Source: Candidatus Villigracilaceae bacterium (GTDB taxonomy: Bacteria > Chloroflexota > Anaerolineae > Anaerolineales > Villigracilaceae). Taken from it: a stretch of DNA of 64,000 nucleotides. The notes under the pieces were generated by a model. It was not told the origin of the DNA. It was given only the letters and a program-made list of their open reading frames with translations, and made no database searches. The position numbers were made by a program, and so were the translations under genes. The stretch is from assembly GCA_026645935.1 (NCBI GenBank), contig JAPKMP010000001.1:186001-250000 (forward strand). Reading direction: 5' to 3'. Positions within the stretch are counted from its first letter, which is position 1; each line of letters starts with the position of its first letter. Below are positions 8,592 to 15,899 of this stretch, piece by piece.

Positions 8592-8664
8592 TGGGCCCGG
8601 TAGGATTCGAACCTACGACCAAGCGATTATGAGTCGCCTGCGCTAACCGCTGCGCCACGAGCCC
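8592..8664 (-). tRNA. tRNA with CAT anticodon, probably tRNA-Ile2 (lysidine type)
   Basis: A 73-base cloverleaf with a 7-bp acceptor stem (one G-T pair), the D-stem GCGC/GCGC, the anticodon loop CTCATAA and the T-loop TTCGAAT. The CCA end is not encoded. The anticodon arm GGCGACTCATAATCGCT is the same as I recall for enterobacterial tRNA-Ile2, whose C34 is changed to lysidine by TilS. It differs from elongator tRNA-Met, though automatic tools may name it tRNA-Met. Confidence 0.88.
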
Positions 8665-8673
8665 GTGATTAAA

Positions 8674-8730
8674 GTGTCAGGTGTCAAGTGCGGAGTGTCA
8701 CGTGACACCTGGAACCTGACACTTGACACC
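8674..8730. repeat. TGTCAGGTGTCAAG-type inverted repeat between tRNA genes
   Basis: Short alternating copies of GTGTCA, AGGTGTCAAGTG and their complements (CACTTGACACC, ACGTGACACCT) form several possible hairpins in the spacer between two tRNA genes. A related array lies at 45582-45622. Confidence 0.6.
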
Positions 8731-8739
8731 GAACGTCAG

Positions 8740-8811
8740 AGCGGGAGATGGGATTCGAACCCACGAATATCAGCTTGGAAGGCTGATGCCTTACCACTTG
8801 GCGACTCCCGC
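8740..8811 (-). tRNA. tRNA-Gly(TCC)
   Basis: A 72-base cloverleaf: acceptor GCGGGAG/CTCCCGC, anticodon loop CTTCCAA with anticodon TCC, and T-loop TTCGAAT. It reads GGA and GGG glycine codons. CCA is not encoded. The preceding tRNA with a CAT anticodon lies 76 bases away on the same strand, so the two may be processed from one transcript. Confidence 0.93.
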
Positions 8812-8902
8812 AAAGCGACGTGATTTTACATGCAGGGGGGCGGAGCGTCAAGCACCTTGACCGTGAAAGGGCAGTAAAGTACAATCAGCGCGCTTAATCA
8901 AT

Positions 8903-8976
8903 GCCCTCGTAGCTCAGTGGATTAGAGCGCTTGCTTGCGGAGCAATAGGTCGGCGGTTCGAGTCCGTCCGAGGGCG
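8903..8976 (+). tRNA. tRNA-Arg(GCG)
   Basis: A 74-base cloverleaf: acceptor GCCCTCG/CGAGGGC, D-arm GCTC...GAGC, and T-loop TTCGAGT. The seven-base loop TTGCGGA gives the anticodon GCG. A follows GG in the D-loop (A20, an arginine identity base) and the discriminator is G. The outermost anticodon-stem pair is a C-T mismatch. CCA is not encoded. Most bacteria read CGY with an ACG anticodon edited to inosine, so GCG is unusual. Confidence 0.85.
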
Positions 8977-8980
8977 CTCC

Positions 8981-9012
8981 AACCGTCTTTTTGAAGGCGG
9001 TTTTTTTTATTT
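8981..9012 (+). terminator. Terminator after tRNA-Arg
   Basis: Stem AACCGTCTT/AAGGCGGTT (one T-G pair) with a TTTG loop, followed by eight T residues, directly after the tRNA. Confidence 0.85.
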
Positions 9013-9018
9013 TAGAAA

Positions 9019-9051
9019 TGTCATACTGAACCGCCTTTCGTCGAAATGACA
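9019..9051. repeat. Short TGTCAT/ATGACA-ended palindromic repeat
   Basis: A 33-base element beginning TGTCATACTGAAC and ending GAAATGACA. Its ends match those of the larger elements at 3921 and 34127, so it is probably a short member of the same family. The rest of the gap up to 9160 has no visible gene. Confidence 0.5.
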
Positions 9052-9162
9052 AAATAAAGTGTTATAAGGCACAAAACAGGATTTATAAAACACTCTTTTA
9101 GAGACCCTGACACTGAACAAATTGAATGGTCAGGGTGGCATAAACGAAATCTCCTTTTTGTT

Positions 9163-9168
9163 TATAAT
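9163..9168 (+). promoter_or_regulatory. -10 box of a leaderless surE promoter
   Basis: A perfect TATAAT ends 8 bases before the surE ATG, and the intervening bases (CTTCCACC) hold no ribosome site. It is also preceded by TTGTT, giving a partial extended -10. Confidence 0.6.
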
Positions 9169-9176
9169 CTTCCACC

Positions 9177-9986
9177 ATGACGAAGAAAAAACCACACATC
9201 CTCCTCACCAACGACGACGGCATCCGCTCGCCCGGTTTATGGGCGGCCGCGGGCGAACTTTCGAAAATAGGCTACGTCACCGTGGCCGCGCCGCGCGAAC
9301 AATCCAGCGGAATGGGACGTAGTCTGCCCAACACATCCAGTGGAATCATCAAAAAGGAACAGGTCAAGGTCAACGGGCAGACGTGGGAGGTATACGCAGT
9401 GGGCGGCACCCCGGCGCAAGCCGTCCTGCATGGAGTCCTCGAGATCGTCCCGCATGAACCGGATTTGATCGTATCCGGGATCAACTACGGGGAAAATGTC
9501 GGGTTGGGAGTCACAATTTCCGGCACGGTCGGAGCCGCGATGGAAGCCGCGGGTCTCGGATATCGCGCCCTGGCAGTTTCGCTCGAAACCGATCCGCACC
9601 TTCATCTCAGCCATTCCGAAGATGTGGACTTCAGCGCCGCCGCGTATTTCACCGCCTACTTTGCCCGCATCCTCCTGGAAAGGAAAACATTCGACGGCGT
9701 GGATTTGTTGAAAGTGGAAGTGCCGCGTCATGCCACCCCCGAAACGAAGTGGCGACTCTCCAGGCTTTCCCATCTCCGATACTACAAACCGACTCCTACC
9801 AAACGAAAATCGTGGGACGAGCCCGGTCCCATCGGTTATGAACACGATGACAACCTCCCTCACGAGCAGGAGGGCACGGATGTTTATGTTTTGCGCACCG
9901 ATAAAATGGTTGCCGTGACGCCGATCAGCCTGGATATGACCGCCCGCGTGGATTTCAAAAAGTACGAGCAGTATCTGCGGGATTGA
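9177..9986 (+). CDS. surE: 5'/3'-nucleotidase SurE
   Basis: Survival protein E family metal-dependent nucleoside monophosphatase, 269 residues. The metal-binding N-terminus LLTNDDGIRSPGL is complete, and SGINYGENVG plus GTVGAAMEAAGLG supply the remaining conserved asparagine and glycine motifs. SurE dephosphorylates purine and pyrimidine nucleotides and is linked to stress survival. The start follows a TATAAT box directly, so the message is probably leaderless. Two small genes follow closely on the same strand. Confidence 0.93.
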   Translation: MTKKKPHILLTNDDGIRSPGLWAAAGELSKIGYVTVAAPREQSSGMGRSLPNTSSGIIKKEQVKVNGQTWEVYAVGGTPAQAVLHGVLEIVPHEPDLIVSGINYGENVGLGVTISGTVGAAMEAAGLGYRALAVSLETDPHLHLSHSEDVDFSAAAYFTAYFARILLERKTFDGVDLLKVEVPRHATPETKWRLSRLSHLRYYKPTPTKRKSWDEPGPIGYEHDDNLPHEQEGTDVYVLRTDKMVAVTPISLDMTARVDFKKYEQYLRD

Positions 9987-10010
9987 AACGCGCGCCAAAG
10001 GAGAGCAATC

Positions 10011-10499
10011 ATGCCCACCATCGTCTTCAACGGCAAGACCTACAATTCCATCGAAGACATGCTCGCCGATGAAAGGCTGGCATATGAACAGGTCTCGCAG
10101 ATTCTTGTGGATAAGGACGGCAACGGCATTCCCGACCTGCTCGAAGGTGACCTGGTCCAGAACGTGCTGGCCGCGCGCTCTACAGGGATGCATGTCAATG
10201 TGAACGGCAAGGTCTATCACACCCTCGATGACCTCCCCCCCGATCTTCGTCAGAGCGTTGATGGAGCTTTCAGGATGTTGTCAAAAATGGGTATGCTTGC
10301 AAATCCGCCTGCAATGGAGAACCCGCCGTCAAACCGCCCCCAACATGTTGAATCAAAACCCTTCCTTTCCACTCAAGCTTCCCCTGTCATCGAAGAGGAG
10401 AAGGGTTCCGGAGTCTTTTTTTATGCGATCGTCTCGGTCGTACTGTGTTTCGCGATCGCCGTCGCCACATTTGCCATCGTCTATTTCATGAGCCGGTAG
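10011..10499 (+). CDS. Small tail-anchored protein with EF-hand-like loop
   Basis: Protein of unknown function, 162 residues, with AAAGGAGAG before the start. The first 100 residues contain two related segments, VFNGKTYNSIEDM and NVNGKVYHTLDDLP, suggesting an internal duplication. A calcium-loop-like DKDGNGIPDLLEGD lies between them. After a proline/serine-rich linker, one hydrophobic helix near residues 140-159 ends the protein (VSVVLCFAIAVATFAIVYF), so it is probably C-terminally anchored. It follows surE by 24 bases and abuts the next small membrane gene. Confidence 0.75.
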   Translation: MPTIVFNGKTYNSIEDMLADERLAYEQVSQILVDKDGNGIPDLLEGDLVQNVLAARSTGMHVNVNGKVYHTLDDLPPDLRQSVDGAFRMLSKMGMLANPPAMENPPSNRPQHVESKPFLSTQASPVIEEEKGSGVFFYAIVSVVLCFAIAVATFAIVYFMSR

Positions 10500-10847
10500 A
10501 TGAAATTCGTACTCGTATACACGCTCATTGCAGGCGCGATCTCCGCGCTGACTGCGCCGATCCCCGGCACCTCCCTGCTATTGACCGCCCTGGAAGTGTA
10601 CATGATTGTGCATCTTTCCAAGATCCAGGAAGCAAAGTTGGAGTTGAAAGAGATCGGTTACTCCGCCATCGCCTTGTACGGTCTTTCCACCGTGCTGAAA
10701 GATGCCGCGCTCGAAGTCCTTACCTTTATTCCCGTCATCGGCTGGCTCGCTGAAGTGATCGTGGCGATGCTTTTCGTATTTTTTCTGGGAATGCTGGCAA
10801 ACCTCTACTTCAGCAGACCTTCACGGAAGGGGCGGGACCTTCAATAG
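10500..10847 (+). CDS. Small membrane protein of unknown function
   Basis: Protein of 115 residues whose start codon follows the stop of the previous gene without a gap, implying translational coupling. It has an N-terminal hydrophobic stretch (LVYTLIAGAISALTAPIPG), a central amphipathic part (HLSKIQEAKLELKEIG) and a C-terminal hydrophobic hairpin. The pattern resembles DUF697-type proteins with an IPG or IPVIG turn before a membrane helix, but this is only a resemblance. The last 27 bases overlap the end of the convergent VIT-family gene. Confidence 0.7.
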   Translation: MKFVLVYTLIAGAISALTAPIPGTSLLLTALEVYMIVHLSKIQEAKLELKEIGYSAIALYGLSTVLKDAALEVLTFIPVIGWLAEVIVAMLFVFFLGMLANLYFSRPSRKGRDLQ

Positions 10848-11561
10848 AACCCCGACCAAATATCCCGCCAGCGCGCTGATCGTACCGATCAGCATCATTT
10901 CCGTGCCGCTGCGCATGGGTCTGCCCACGGTAACCCGCGCTTTGTAAAAACCGATTCCGAACAAAACAAGCGCTGTCACCAAAACGGATATCCACATGCT
11001 CGTTGAGATGGGGAGGAACAAAAACGGGGCGATCGGCACGAGCGAGCCGATGATCGCCGAAAGCCCAACCACCCAGGCGGCCTTCATCGCCTTGGAGCGA
11101 TCCACCGGCGAGAGTTGGTGTTCCTCCGCCATCATCACCGCCACCCACACATCCTTGTTCGCCGTGATCGTATTCACAATGCGGTCGAGCAACTCCCCCC
11201 TAAATCCCTTGCTTTCATAGATATCGCGGATCTCCTTCGTTTCCAATACAGGCGCTTCGATGATATGCCGGTATTCGCGCTCGCGTTCGCTCTGGTACAA
11301 ATCCGCATCGGCGAGCGTGGTTGTAAAGGCCACCGCGCCCATCGAAATGGATTCGGCGAAGGTCGTCGCCAGTCCCGCCACCAGCACCACGCGCGCATCG
11401 TTCGTCGCCGCCGCGATTCCCAGGACCACGCCGAGGACGTTGACCAGCCCGTCTTGCGCACCCAGGATGAAGTCCGAAAGACCCGAGCCGCGCTTGTGCG
11501 GGTCAGTATAGTTATGGTGAAAAAGTTCCTCGTGAAGCGATTTTTTAAGTTGTGTTTCCAT
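10821..11561 (-). CDS. VIT1/CCC1-family Fe2+/Mn2+ transporter
   Basis: Membrane transporter of the vacuolar iron transporter family, about 246 residues. The first helix region GLSDFILGAQDGLVNVLGVV carries the conserved DG motif. AESISMGAVAF forms the second helix, followed by a charged cytosolic insert (EREREYRHIIEAPVLETKEI) rich in Glu as in metal-binding members, then three further helices. The ATG at 11561 is favoured over a GTG two codons upstream, because a TAGTAT box lies 9 bases before it. It probably moves iron or manganese. Confidence 0.87.
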   Translation of the reverse strand: METQLKKSLHEELFHHNYTDPHKRGSGLSDFILGAQDGLVNVLGVVLGIAAATNDARVVLVAGLATTFAESISMGAVAFTTTLADADLYQSEREREYRHIIEAPVLETKEIRDIYESKGFRGELLDRIVNTITANKDVWVAVMMAEEHQLSPVDRSKAMKAAWVVGLSAIIGSLVPIAPFLFLPISTSMWISVLVTALVLFGIGFYKARVTVGRPMRSGTEMMLIGTISALAGYLVGVLLKVPPLP

Positions 11562-11570
11562 GACCACATC

Positions 11571-11576
11571 ATACTA
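11571..11576 (-). promoter_or_regulatory. -10 box of VIT-family gene (near-leaderless)
   Basis: On the minus strand TAGTAT ends 9 bases before the ATG at 11561 with no Shine-Dalgarno between. It sits back to back with the TATAAT of the divergent gene. Confidence 0.4.
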
Positions 11577-11590
11577 CGCGCCGAATTATT

Positions 11591-11596
11591 TATAAT
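11591..11596 (+). promoter_or_regulatory. -10 box of a leaderless promoter for the phosphodiesterase gene
   Basis: TATAAT ends exactly 6 bases before the ATG at 11603, so the transcript should begin at or beside the start codon. No ribosome site is present. Confidence 0.6.
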
Positions 11597-11602
11597 GGAC
11601 GA

Positions 11603-12589
11603 ATGTCACGCGCCCACCTGATCCTTGCTCTTTGTCTCGCCTCGCTTGCCTGTTCGTCACAGATCATACCGATCCCAACGGAAACGCCGACTGCAACTCC
11701 CTCGCCGACTCAAACTCCCACAGCGACTCCGACTCTCGAACCGACTCTGACAACGACGCCCGCGCCTCCCGCCCGCCGCGTCTTGATCCTCTCCATCGAC
11801 GGTTTCCGCCCCGACGCCATGCCGCTTGCGCCCATGCCTTATCTGATGTCGTTGTTGAATGAATCTGCCTATTCGCTCACCGCACAGACGGTTTACCCAA
11901 GCGTCACTCTCGTGTCGCATACCTCCATGCTGAGCGGACAATGCCCCGCCAAACATAAAGTGGATTGGAACGATTACATCCCCGAGAATGGTTATGCCCA
12001 GGTTACCGATCTGTTCGATATCGCCCATCAAGCCGGGATGCAAACGGCGATGTATGTCGGCAAGGAAAAATTGCGTCAGATCACCGAGCCGCAAAGCACC
12101 GATATCTTCAAGTTCATCAATGACCGCGACCTGGTCATTACAGAGGACCTCATCCAAAACTTCCCCGCCGGGTTTCGCCTGATGTTCGTTCACTTCCCCA
12201 CCACCGACTGGATGGGACATGAATATGGCTGGCTTTCCCCCGAGCAACTCAGCGTGCTCTACCGCGCGGACCAGGCAATCGAAAAACTTGTGACGGAACT
12301 AAACAATCGCGGCTTGCGCGAAGAGGCTCTCTTCATCATATCCGCTGACCACGGCGGGCACGACACCACGCATGGCTCAAGCCTGCCCGAGGATATGGCC
12401 ATTCCCTGGGTCGCATCCGGCGCGGGCATCAAACCCGCGGCGTTGAATTCTTCCATCACCACAGTGGACACCGCCTCAACTGCCGCTTTTGCTCTTGGCT
12501 TGCAAATTCCCCCTGAATGGGATGGTGTGCCCGTCTATGAAGCGTTCGGTGTGCCGATCATAAAGACCTCGCTGGGATGCGGTCGGTAA
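11603..12589 (+). CDS. Lipoprotein type I phosphodiesterase / nucleotide pyrophosphatase
   Basis: Exported enzyme of the alkaline phosphatase superfamily, NPP branch, 328 residues. A lipoprotein signal (ALCLASLACSS, Cys17) is followed by a threonine/proline-rich linker of about 35 residues. The metal-dependent domain starts with LILSIDGFRPDAM (first Asp) and has the nucleophile Thr in YPSVTLVSHTSMLSG. Later metal ligands are in TTDWMGHEYG and SADHGGHDTTHG. It should act on the outer face of the cell. The native substrate is unknown; nucleotides or phosphodiesters are typical. Confidence 0.88.
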   Translation: MSRAHLILALCLASLACSSQIIPIPTETPTATPSPTQTPTATPTLEPTLTTTPAPPARRVLILSIDGFRPDAMPLAPMPYLMSLLNESAYSLTAQTVYPSVTLVSHTSMLSGQCPAKHKVDWNDYIPENGYAQVTDLFDIAHQAGMQTAMYVGKEKLRQITEPQSTDIFKFINDRDLVITEDLIQNFPAGFRLMFVHFPTTDWMGHEYGWLSPEQLSVLYRADQAIEKLVTELNNRGLREEALFIISADHGGHDTTHGSSLPEDMAIPWVASGAGIKPAALNSSITTVDTASTAAFALGLQIPPEWDGVPVYEAFGVPIIKTSLGCGR

Positions 12590-12592
12590 CGT

Positions 12593-12754
12593 TTACGTCA
12601 TGGACGGCGCATACGACTCGAGATAGCCGCAGTCCACGCAATGAAACGTAATCACCGCCAGGCGCGGACCGACGCGGCGTTTCTCCGGCTTGATAAAATT
12701 ATTTGGAACATATCCATGTGATGTGCGTATGTAAATTGGAAAGACGGTTCGCAA
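12593..12754 (-). CDS. Possible small zinc-ribbon protein or gene remnant
   Basis: An open frame on the minus strand ends in GPRLAVITFHCVDCGYLESY, which resembles the C-terminal single-knuckle zinc-ribbon tail (CxxCGYLE) of small nucleic-acid-binding proteins. There is no ATG. The best start is a TTG at 12754 without a ribosome site, giving 53 residues; the frame is open back to a stop near 12820. It may be the residue of a longer zinc-ribbon gene cut at its 5' end. It overlaps no strong feature and is convergent with the phosphodiesterase gene. Confidence 0.35.
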   Translation of the reverse strand: MRTVFPIYIRTSHGYVPNNFIKPEKRRVGPRLAVITFHCVDCGYLESYAPSMT

Positions 12755-12766
12755 GGAGACGCCGCC

Positions 12767-12871
12767 ATGAAGCTCTGGATTTTCTTTGCTCTCTTCGATA
12801 TCCTCATTCTCTTATCCTATCCCATTGCCTATATCATCCATCGCCTAAGGAGGATGAAGGGTGTAAAATAG
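12767..12871 (+). CDS. Possible 34-residue membrane peptide
   Basis: A very short frame beginning MKLWIFFALFDILIL has a good Shine-Dalgarno (CAAGGAGA) nine bases upstream. It forms one hydrophobic helix followed by the basic tail HRLRRMKGVK, so it would sit in the membrane with its C-terminus inside. It lies 42 bases upstream of glgC on the same strand. The codon pattern and ribosome site make it plausible, but its shortness leaves real doubt. Confidence 0.45.
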   Translation: MKLWIFFALFDILILLSYPIAYIIHRLRRMKGVK

Positions 12872-12913
12872 TCCCAGTGTTCGATATCCCGATATCCTTC
12901 CAGGAGGATTTCC

Positions 12914-14161
12914 ATGTCGTCATACAATGAGGTCCTGGCGGTCATCCTAGGGGGCGGACGCGGGGCGCGGCTCTACCCGCTGACGCAAATGCGATCCAAA
13001 CCGGCTGTGCCGATCGCCGGGAAATACCGCCTGATCGACATCCCCATCAGCAATTGTATTAACTCGGAAATTTTTCGTATAGCGATCCTGACCCAGTTCA
13101 ACTCGGTATCGCTTCATCGGCACATCACGCGCACGTACAATTTTGATTCCTTTCACCAGGGCTGGGTGCAGATCTGGGCGGCTGAGCAGACAATGGAAAG
13201 TGCAGACTGGTACCAGGGCACAGCGGATGCCGTCCGCAAGCAGATGTTGGAGATACAATCCACAGGCGCGAAATATGTGTTGATCCTGGCTGGAGATCAT
13301 CTGTATCGAATGGATTACAAAGCCATGGCGGAATTTCATTGGGAAAACGGAGCGGATATCACTGTTGCCGTCCAGCCGGTTGCAAAGGAAGAGGTGAGCC
13401 GCTTTGGGGTTTTGAAGCGCGAGTCCGATGCCCGAATCAGCAATTTTGTGGAAAAGCCAAAAGACCCGGCGGTCCAGAACCAATTCATCAGCCGGGATGA
13501 CCCGGTGCGGCCTTTCCTTGGCTCGATGGGAATTTACATGTTCAATACGAAGATCCTGCTGGATTTCCTGCGGAATTTCCCCGATTACGACGATTTCGGC
13601 GGAGACATCATTCCGCACGCCATCAAGACCAATAAGGTGTTCGGCTTCGATTTCGATGGGTATTGGCAGGATATCGGAACGATCCGCTCGTTCTACGAGA
13701 CAAACCTGATGCTGACCACACCGAACTCGCCGTTCGATTTCTACGATGCAAAATTGCCGATCTATACCGACACGCGTTATCTGCCTGCTTCGATCGTGGA
13801 AGACTGCCTGATGAAGGAAGTGCTGATCGCAGAGGGGAGCCGGGTGCTGCGGTCTGAGATAACCCATTCCATCATCGGTATCCGCAGCCAGATCGCCGCG
13901 GGCTGTGTCATCAAGGACAGTATTGTGATGGGTTCTGATTATTATGAGCGCGACTGGGGCGGGCTGCCCATCGGTATCGGCGCGAACTGTCACATCGAAG
14001 GCGCGATCTTGGATAAGAACGCCCGCATCGGCGAAGGTGTGGTCATTCGGCCGTTTCCGCGCAACGCGGATGTCGACGACGAAAATTGGTTTGTGCGCGA
14101 TGGCATTGTGATCATCCCAAAGGATGTCGAGATTCAACCCGGCACGGTGATCGCGCCGTAA
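12914..14161 (+). CDS. glgC: Glucose-1-phosphate adenylyltransferase
   Basis: ADP-glucose pyrophosphorylase, first committed step of bacterial glycogen synthesis, 415 residues. The nucleotide-binding start AVILGGGRGARLYPLT, the KPAVPIAGKYRLID activator/catalytic region, LAGDHLYRMDY and FVEKPKDP are all present, and the C-terminal third is a left-handed beta-helix. CAGGAGGATTT precedes the ATG. No other glycogen gene is visible apart from a phosphohexomutase at 23.4-24.8 kb that could supply glucose-1-phosphate. Confidence 0.95.
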   Translation: MSSYNEVLAVILGGGRGARLYPLTQMRSKPAVPIAGKYRLIDIPISNCINSEIFRIAILTQFNSVSLHRHITRTYNFDSFHQGWVQIWAAEQTMESADWYQGTADAVRKQMLEIQSTGAKYVLILAGDHLYRMDYKAMAEFHWENGADITVAVQPVAKEEVSRFGVLKRESDARISNFVEKPKDPAVQNQFISRDDPVRPFLGSMGIYMFNTKILLDFLRNFPDYDDFGGDIIPHAIKTNKVFGFDFDGYWQDIGTIRSFYETNLMLTTPNSPFDFYDAKLPIYTDTRYLPASIVEDCLMKEVLIAEGSRVLRSEITHSIIGIRSQIAAGCVIKDSIVMGSDYYERDWGGLPIGIGANCHIEGAILDKNARIGEGVVIRPFPRNADVDDENWFVRDGIVIIPKDVEIQPGTVIAP

Positions 14162-14297
14162 AAGCCTTCTTTGCTTGGAGTAGCGGAGATGACCTTGTCA
14201 TAACACTCGCGAAATTAAATGCGTTACAAGCGGCGGGCTATCACCATGTTGCAACTTTTCCAAGCGCGCAAGCAGAGGGTCAAGATTAAAATTATGC

Positions 14298-14303
14298 TAT
14301 ACT
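14298..14303 (+). promoter_or_regulatory. Extended -10 promoter at the head of the 14.3-22.6 kb operon
   Basis: TGC-TATACT, an extended -10, ends 10 bases before the ATG at 14314. The region between has no Shine-Dalgarno, so the transcript is nearly leaderless. The 152-base gap after glgC holds a 43-codon open stretch without a start codon and nothing else I can support. Confidence 0.5.
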
Positions 14304-14313
14304 CCAATTAACT

Positions 14314-14556
14314 ATGAATTCACGAGAATTCTGGCAACGCTGGGCTGAATCCCTGCGCCGTTTTCAACTTCAAGATCTGGTCGCCTCGTTCCTTGAAGCA
14401 GGAAGTCCGTTCGCCCTGCTTGGGGCGCAGGCGATTTATTTTGGAGGCGCATTCATCAAGAATGACCACCTCGACGCGCTTGCTTCGATGCTCGAGGATG
14501 AATCCGAATTGCGCGCATTTACAGCCTATTTGAACGGAGGGGAAACAGTTTTATGA
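14314..14556 (+). CDS. Unknown 80-residue protein, first gene of membrane operon
   Basis: Small, probably soluble and helical protein of unknown family (begins MNSREFWQRWAESLRRF). It has amphipathic helices and one apolar stretch (SPFALLGAQAIYFGGAF) too short and mixed to be a sure membrane helix. It ends by overlapping the next gene by 4 bases (ATGA), so it is coupled to it. I do not recognise it. Its place at the head of the operon suggests a peripheral partner of the membrane proteins encoded downstream. Confidence 0.7.
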   Translation: MNSREFWQRWAESLRRFQLQDLVASFLEAGSPFALLGAQAIYFGGAFIKNDHLDALASMLEDESELRAFTAYLNGGETVL

Positions 14557-15284
14557 TTCCCCTTTCCGCGCTCATCCTTGCCATATTCCTGCTGGGCGTC
14601 ATCACAATATGGAAGCGCCGCTCGCCCGGAACACTGAGGCAGATCCCCGCATTTACCAGGCTCGCCCGCACCATCGGGTTAAGCATCGAAGACGGGAAAC
14701 GACTGCATATCGCGCTGGGACACGGTGGATTGTTCGACGCGCGCGGCGGGTCGGCATTGGCGGGATTGGCCTTGCTGCGAAAGATCGCCGAACGGACCTC
14801 CGTGAGCGACATGCCTTCTGTTGCAACTGCCGGGGATCCGACGCTGGGTCTATTGACACAAGATACCCTGCAAGCCGGTTACCAGGCGGCGGACGTTGGT
14901 GAGGCTTACGTCCATACGATGGGGCGCATTACAGGGTTGACCCCATTCAGTTATTCCGCTGGGACGATGCACATTCCACAGAATGAAAACGTTTCGACGA
15001 ATATCCTGCTCGGTCATCTCGGTCCTGAAACTGCCCTGTTGGTCGAAGCGTCTGACCGCGCTGGCACCACGTTGATCGGCGCGACGGATGATCTTGCCGG
15101 GCAATCGATTTTATTTGCCGGTTCACAGGAACCATTGATCGGTGAGGAACTGTTTGCCGCGGGCGCCTACCTCAATGCCGAGCCGGCGCATCTGGCCAGT
15201 TTAACCGTGCAGGACCTGTTCCGGTGGTTGATCATCCTTGCCCTGCTGGCTGGATCGGCGGCAAAATTCCTGGGGGTTTTCTAA
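14553..15284 (+). CDS. DUF6754-like membrane-anchored protein
   Basis: Protein of 243 residues with a hydrophobic N-terminal helix (LSALILAIFLLGVITIW) and a C-terminal helix (LFRWLIILALLAGSAAKFLG), and a soluble domain of about 190 residues between. That domain has glycine-rich turns (ALGHGGLFDARGGSALAGLA) and recurring HLGPETALLVEASDRAG-like segments. It resembles proteins annotated DUF6754, seen in Chloroflexota and archaea, but I give that label with moderate confidence. It overlaps both neighbours by a few bases, so it is tightly coupled. Confidence 0.75.
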   Translation: MIPLSALILAIFLLGVITIWKRRSPGTLRQIPAFTRLARTIGLSIEDGKRLHIALGHGGLFDARGGSALAGLALLRKIAERTSVSDMPSVATAGDPTLGLLTQDTLQAGYQAADVGEAYVHTMGRITGLTPFSYSAGTMHIPQNENVSTNILLGHLGPETALLVEASDRAGTTLIGATDDLAGQSILFAGSQEPLIGEELFAAGAYLNAEPAHLASLTVQDLFRWLIILALLAGSAAKFLGVF

Positions 15285-15898
15285 TGCGAGTTCTGACCGC
15301 CATCATTGCCATCGCAGTCGGTATCCTCATACTGCTTGGATACTTCTTCACGCAAGCGGAGGTCGTACAGGCTGTCCTGCTGGACTGGGCAATCATCCTT
15401 GCCGGCACGGCGACCCTGATCGGCATTTTCAACCTGATCACCGTCCACGCCGATAAAATCCGACGGCGCGAAAAGGATGGTGTCTATTCCGCAATACTTA
15501 TCATTGGCTTGGTTGGCGCGTTCTTCTTTGGAATCGTCCTCAAACCGCAGAGTTCTTTCCTGCAATCTGTCCTGTTGGAGGGGATCATCATCCCTGTGGA
15601 AGCCTCACTGATGGGATTGCTGGCGGTATCCCTGCTCTATGCAGCAGTTCGTTTAATGCGCCGCCGGGCAGACATGATGAGCATTATTTTCATCCTGACG
15701 GCTGCATTGATCTTTCTCGGTTCGGTCACCCTGCCGTTCGGTGAAATGCCGCTGATCGGCACCCTGATCCGCCCGTGGGTTTCGCAGATATGGGCGGTGG
15801 GCGGTGCGCGGGGAATATTGATCGGAGTTGGACTTGGCGCGCTCATGACCGGCTTGCGGGTGTTATTCGGTATCGACCGGCCGTATGGGGGCAAATGA
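15284..15898 (+). CDS. Six-TM membrane protein of unknown function
   Basis: About 204 residues and roughly six hydrophobic helices with short loops; the charged loop HADKIRRREKDG after the second helix should face the cytosol. The ATG overlaps the stop codon of the previous gene by one base, which fixes the start and marks coupled translation. There is no recognisable transporter or enzyme motif. It is probably a structural membrane subunit acting with its neighbours. Confidence 0.75.
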   Translation: MRVLTAIIAIAVGILILLGYFFTQAEVVQAVLLDWAIILAGTATLIGIFNLITVHADKIRRREKDGVYSAILIIGLVGAFFFGIVLKPQSSFLQSVLLEGIIIPVEASLMGLLAVSLLYAAVRLMRRRADMMSIIFILTAALIFLGSVTLPFGEMPLIGTLIRPWVSQIWAVGGARGILIGVGLGALMTGLRVLFGIDRPYGGK

Positions 15899-15899
15899 C

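Noticed and set aside
8674-8737. CRISPR-like array
   Set aside because: Units are short, overlap and alternate in orientation with no constant-length spacers.
12947-14137. Open frame of 396 codons on the minus strand opposite glgC
   Set aside because: It is the shadow of a well-supported glgC on the plus strand; the translation is rich in His, Arg and Asp and shows no family motif.
14162-14289. Small gene between glgC and the membrane operon
   Set aside because: A 43-codon open stretch exists but the only starts lie inside glgC in another frame and there is no ribosome site.
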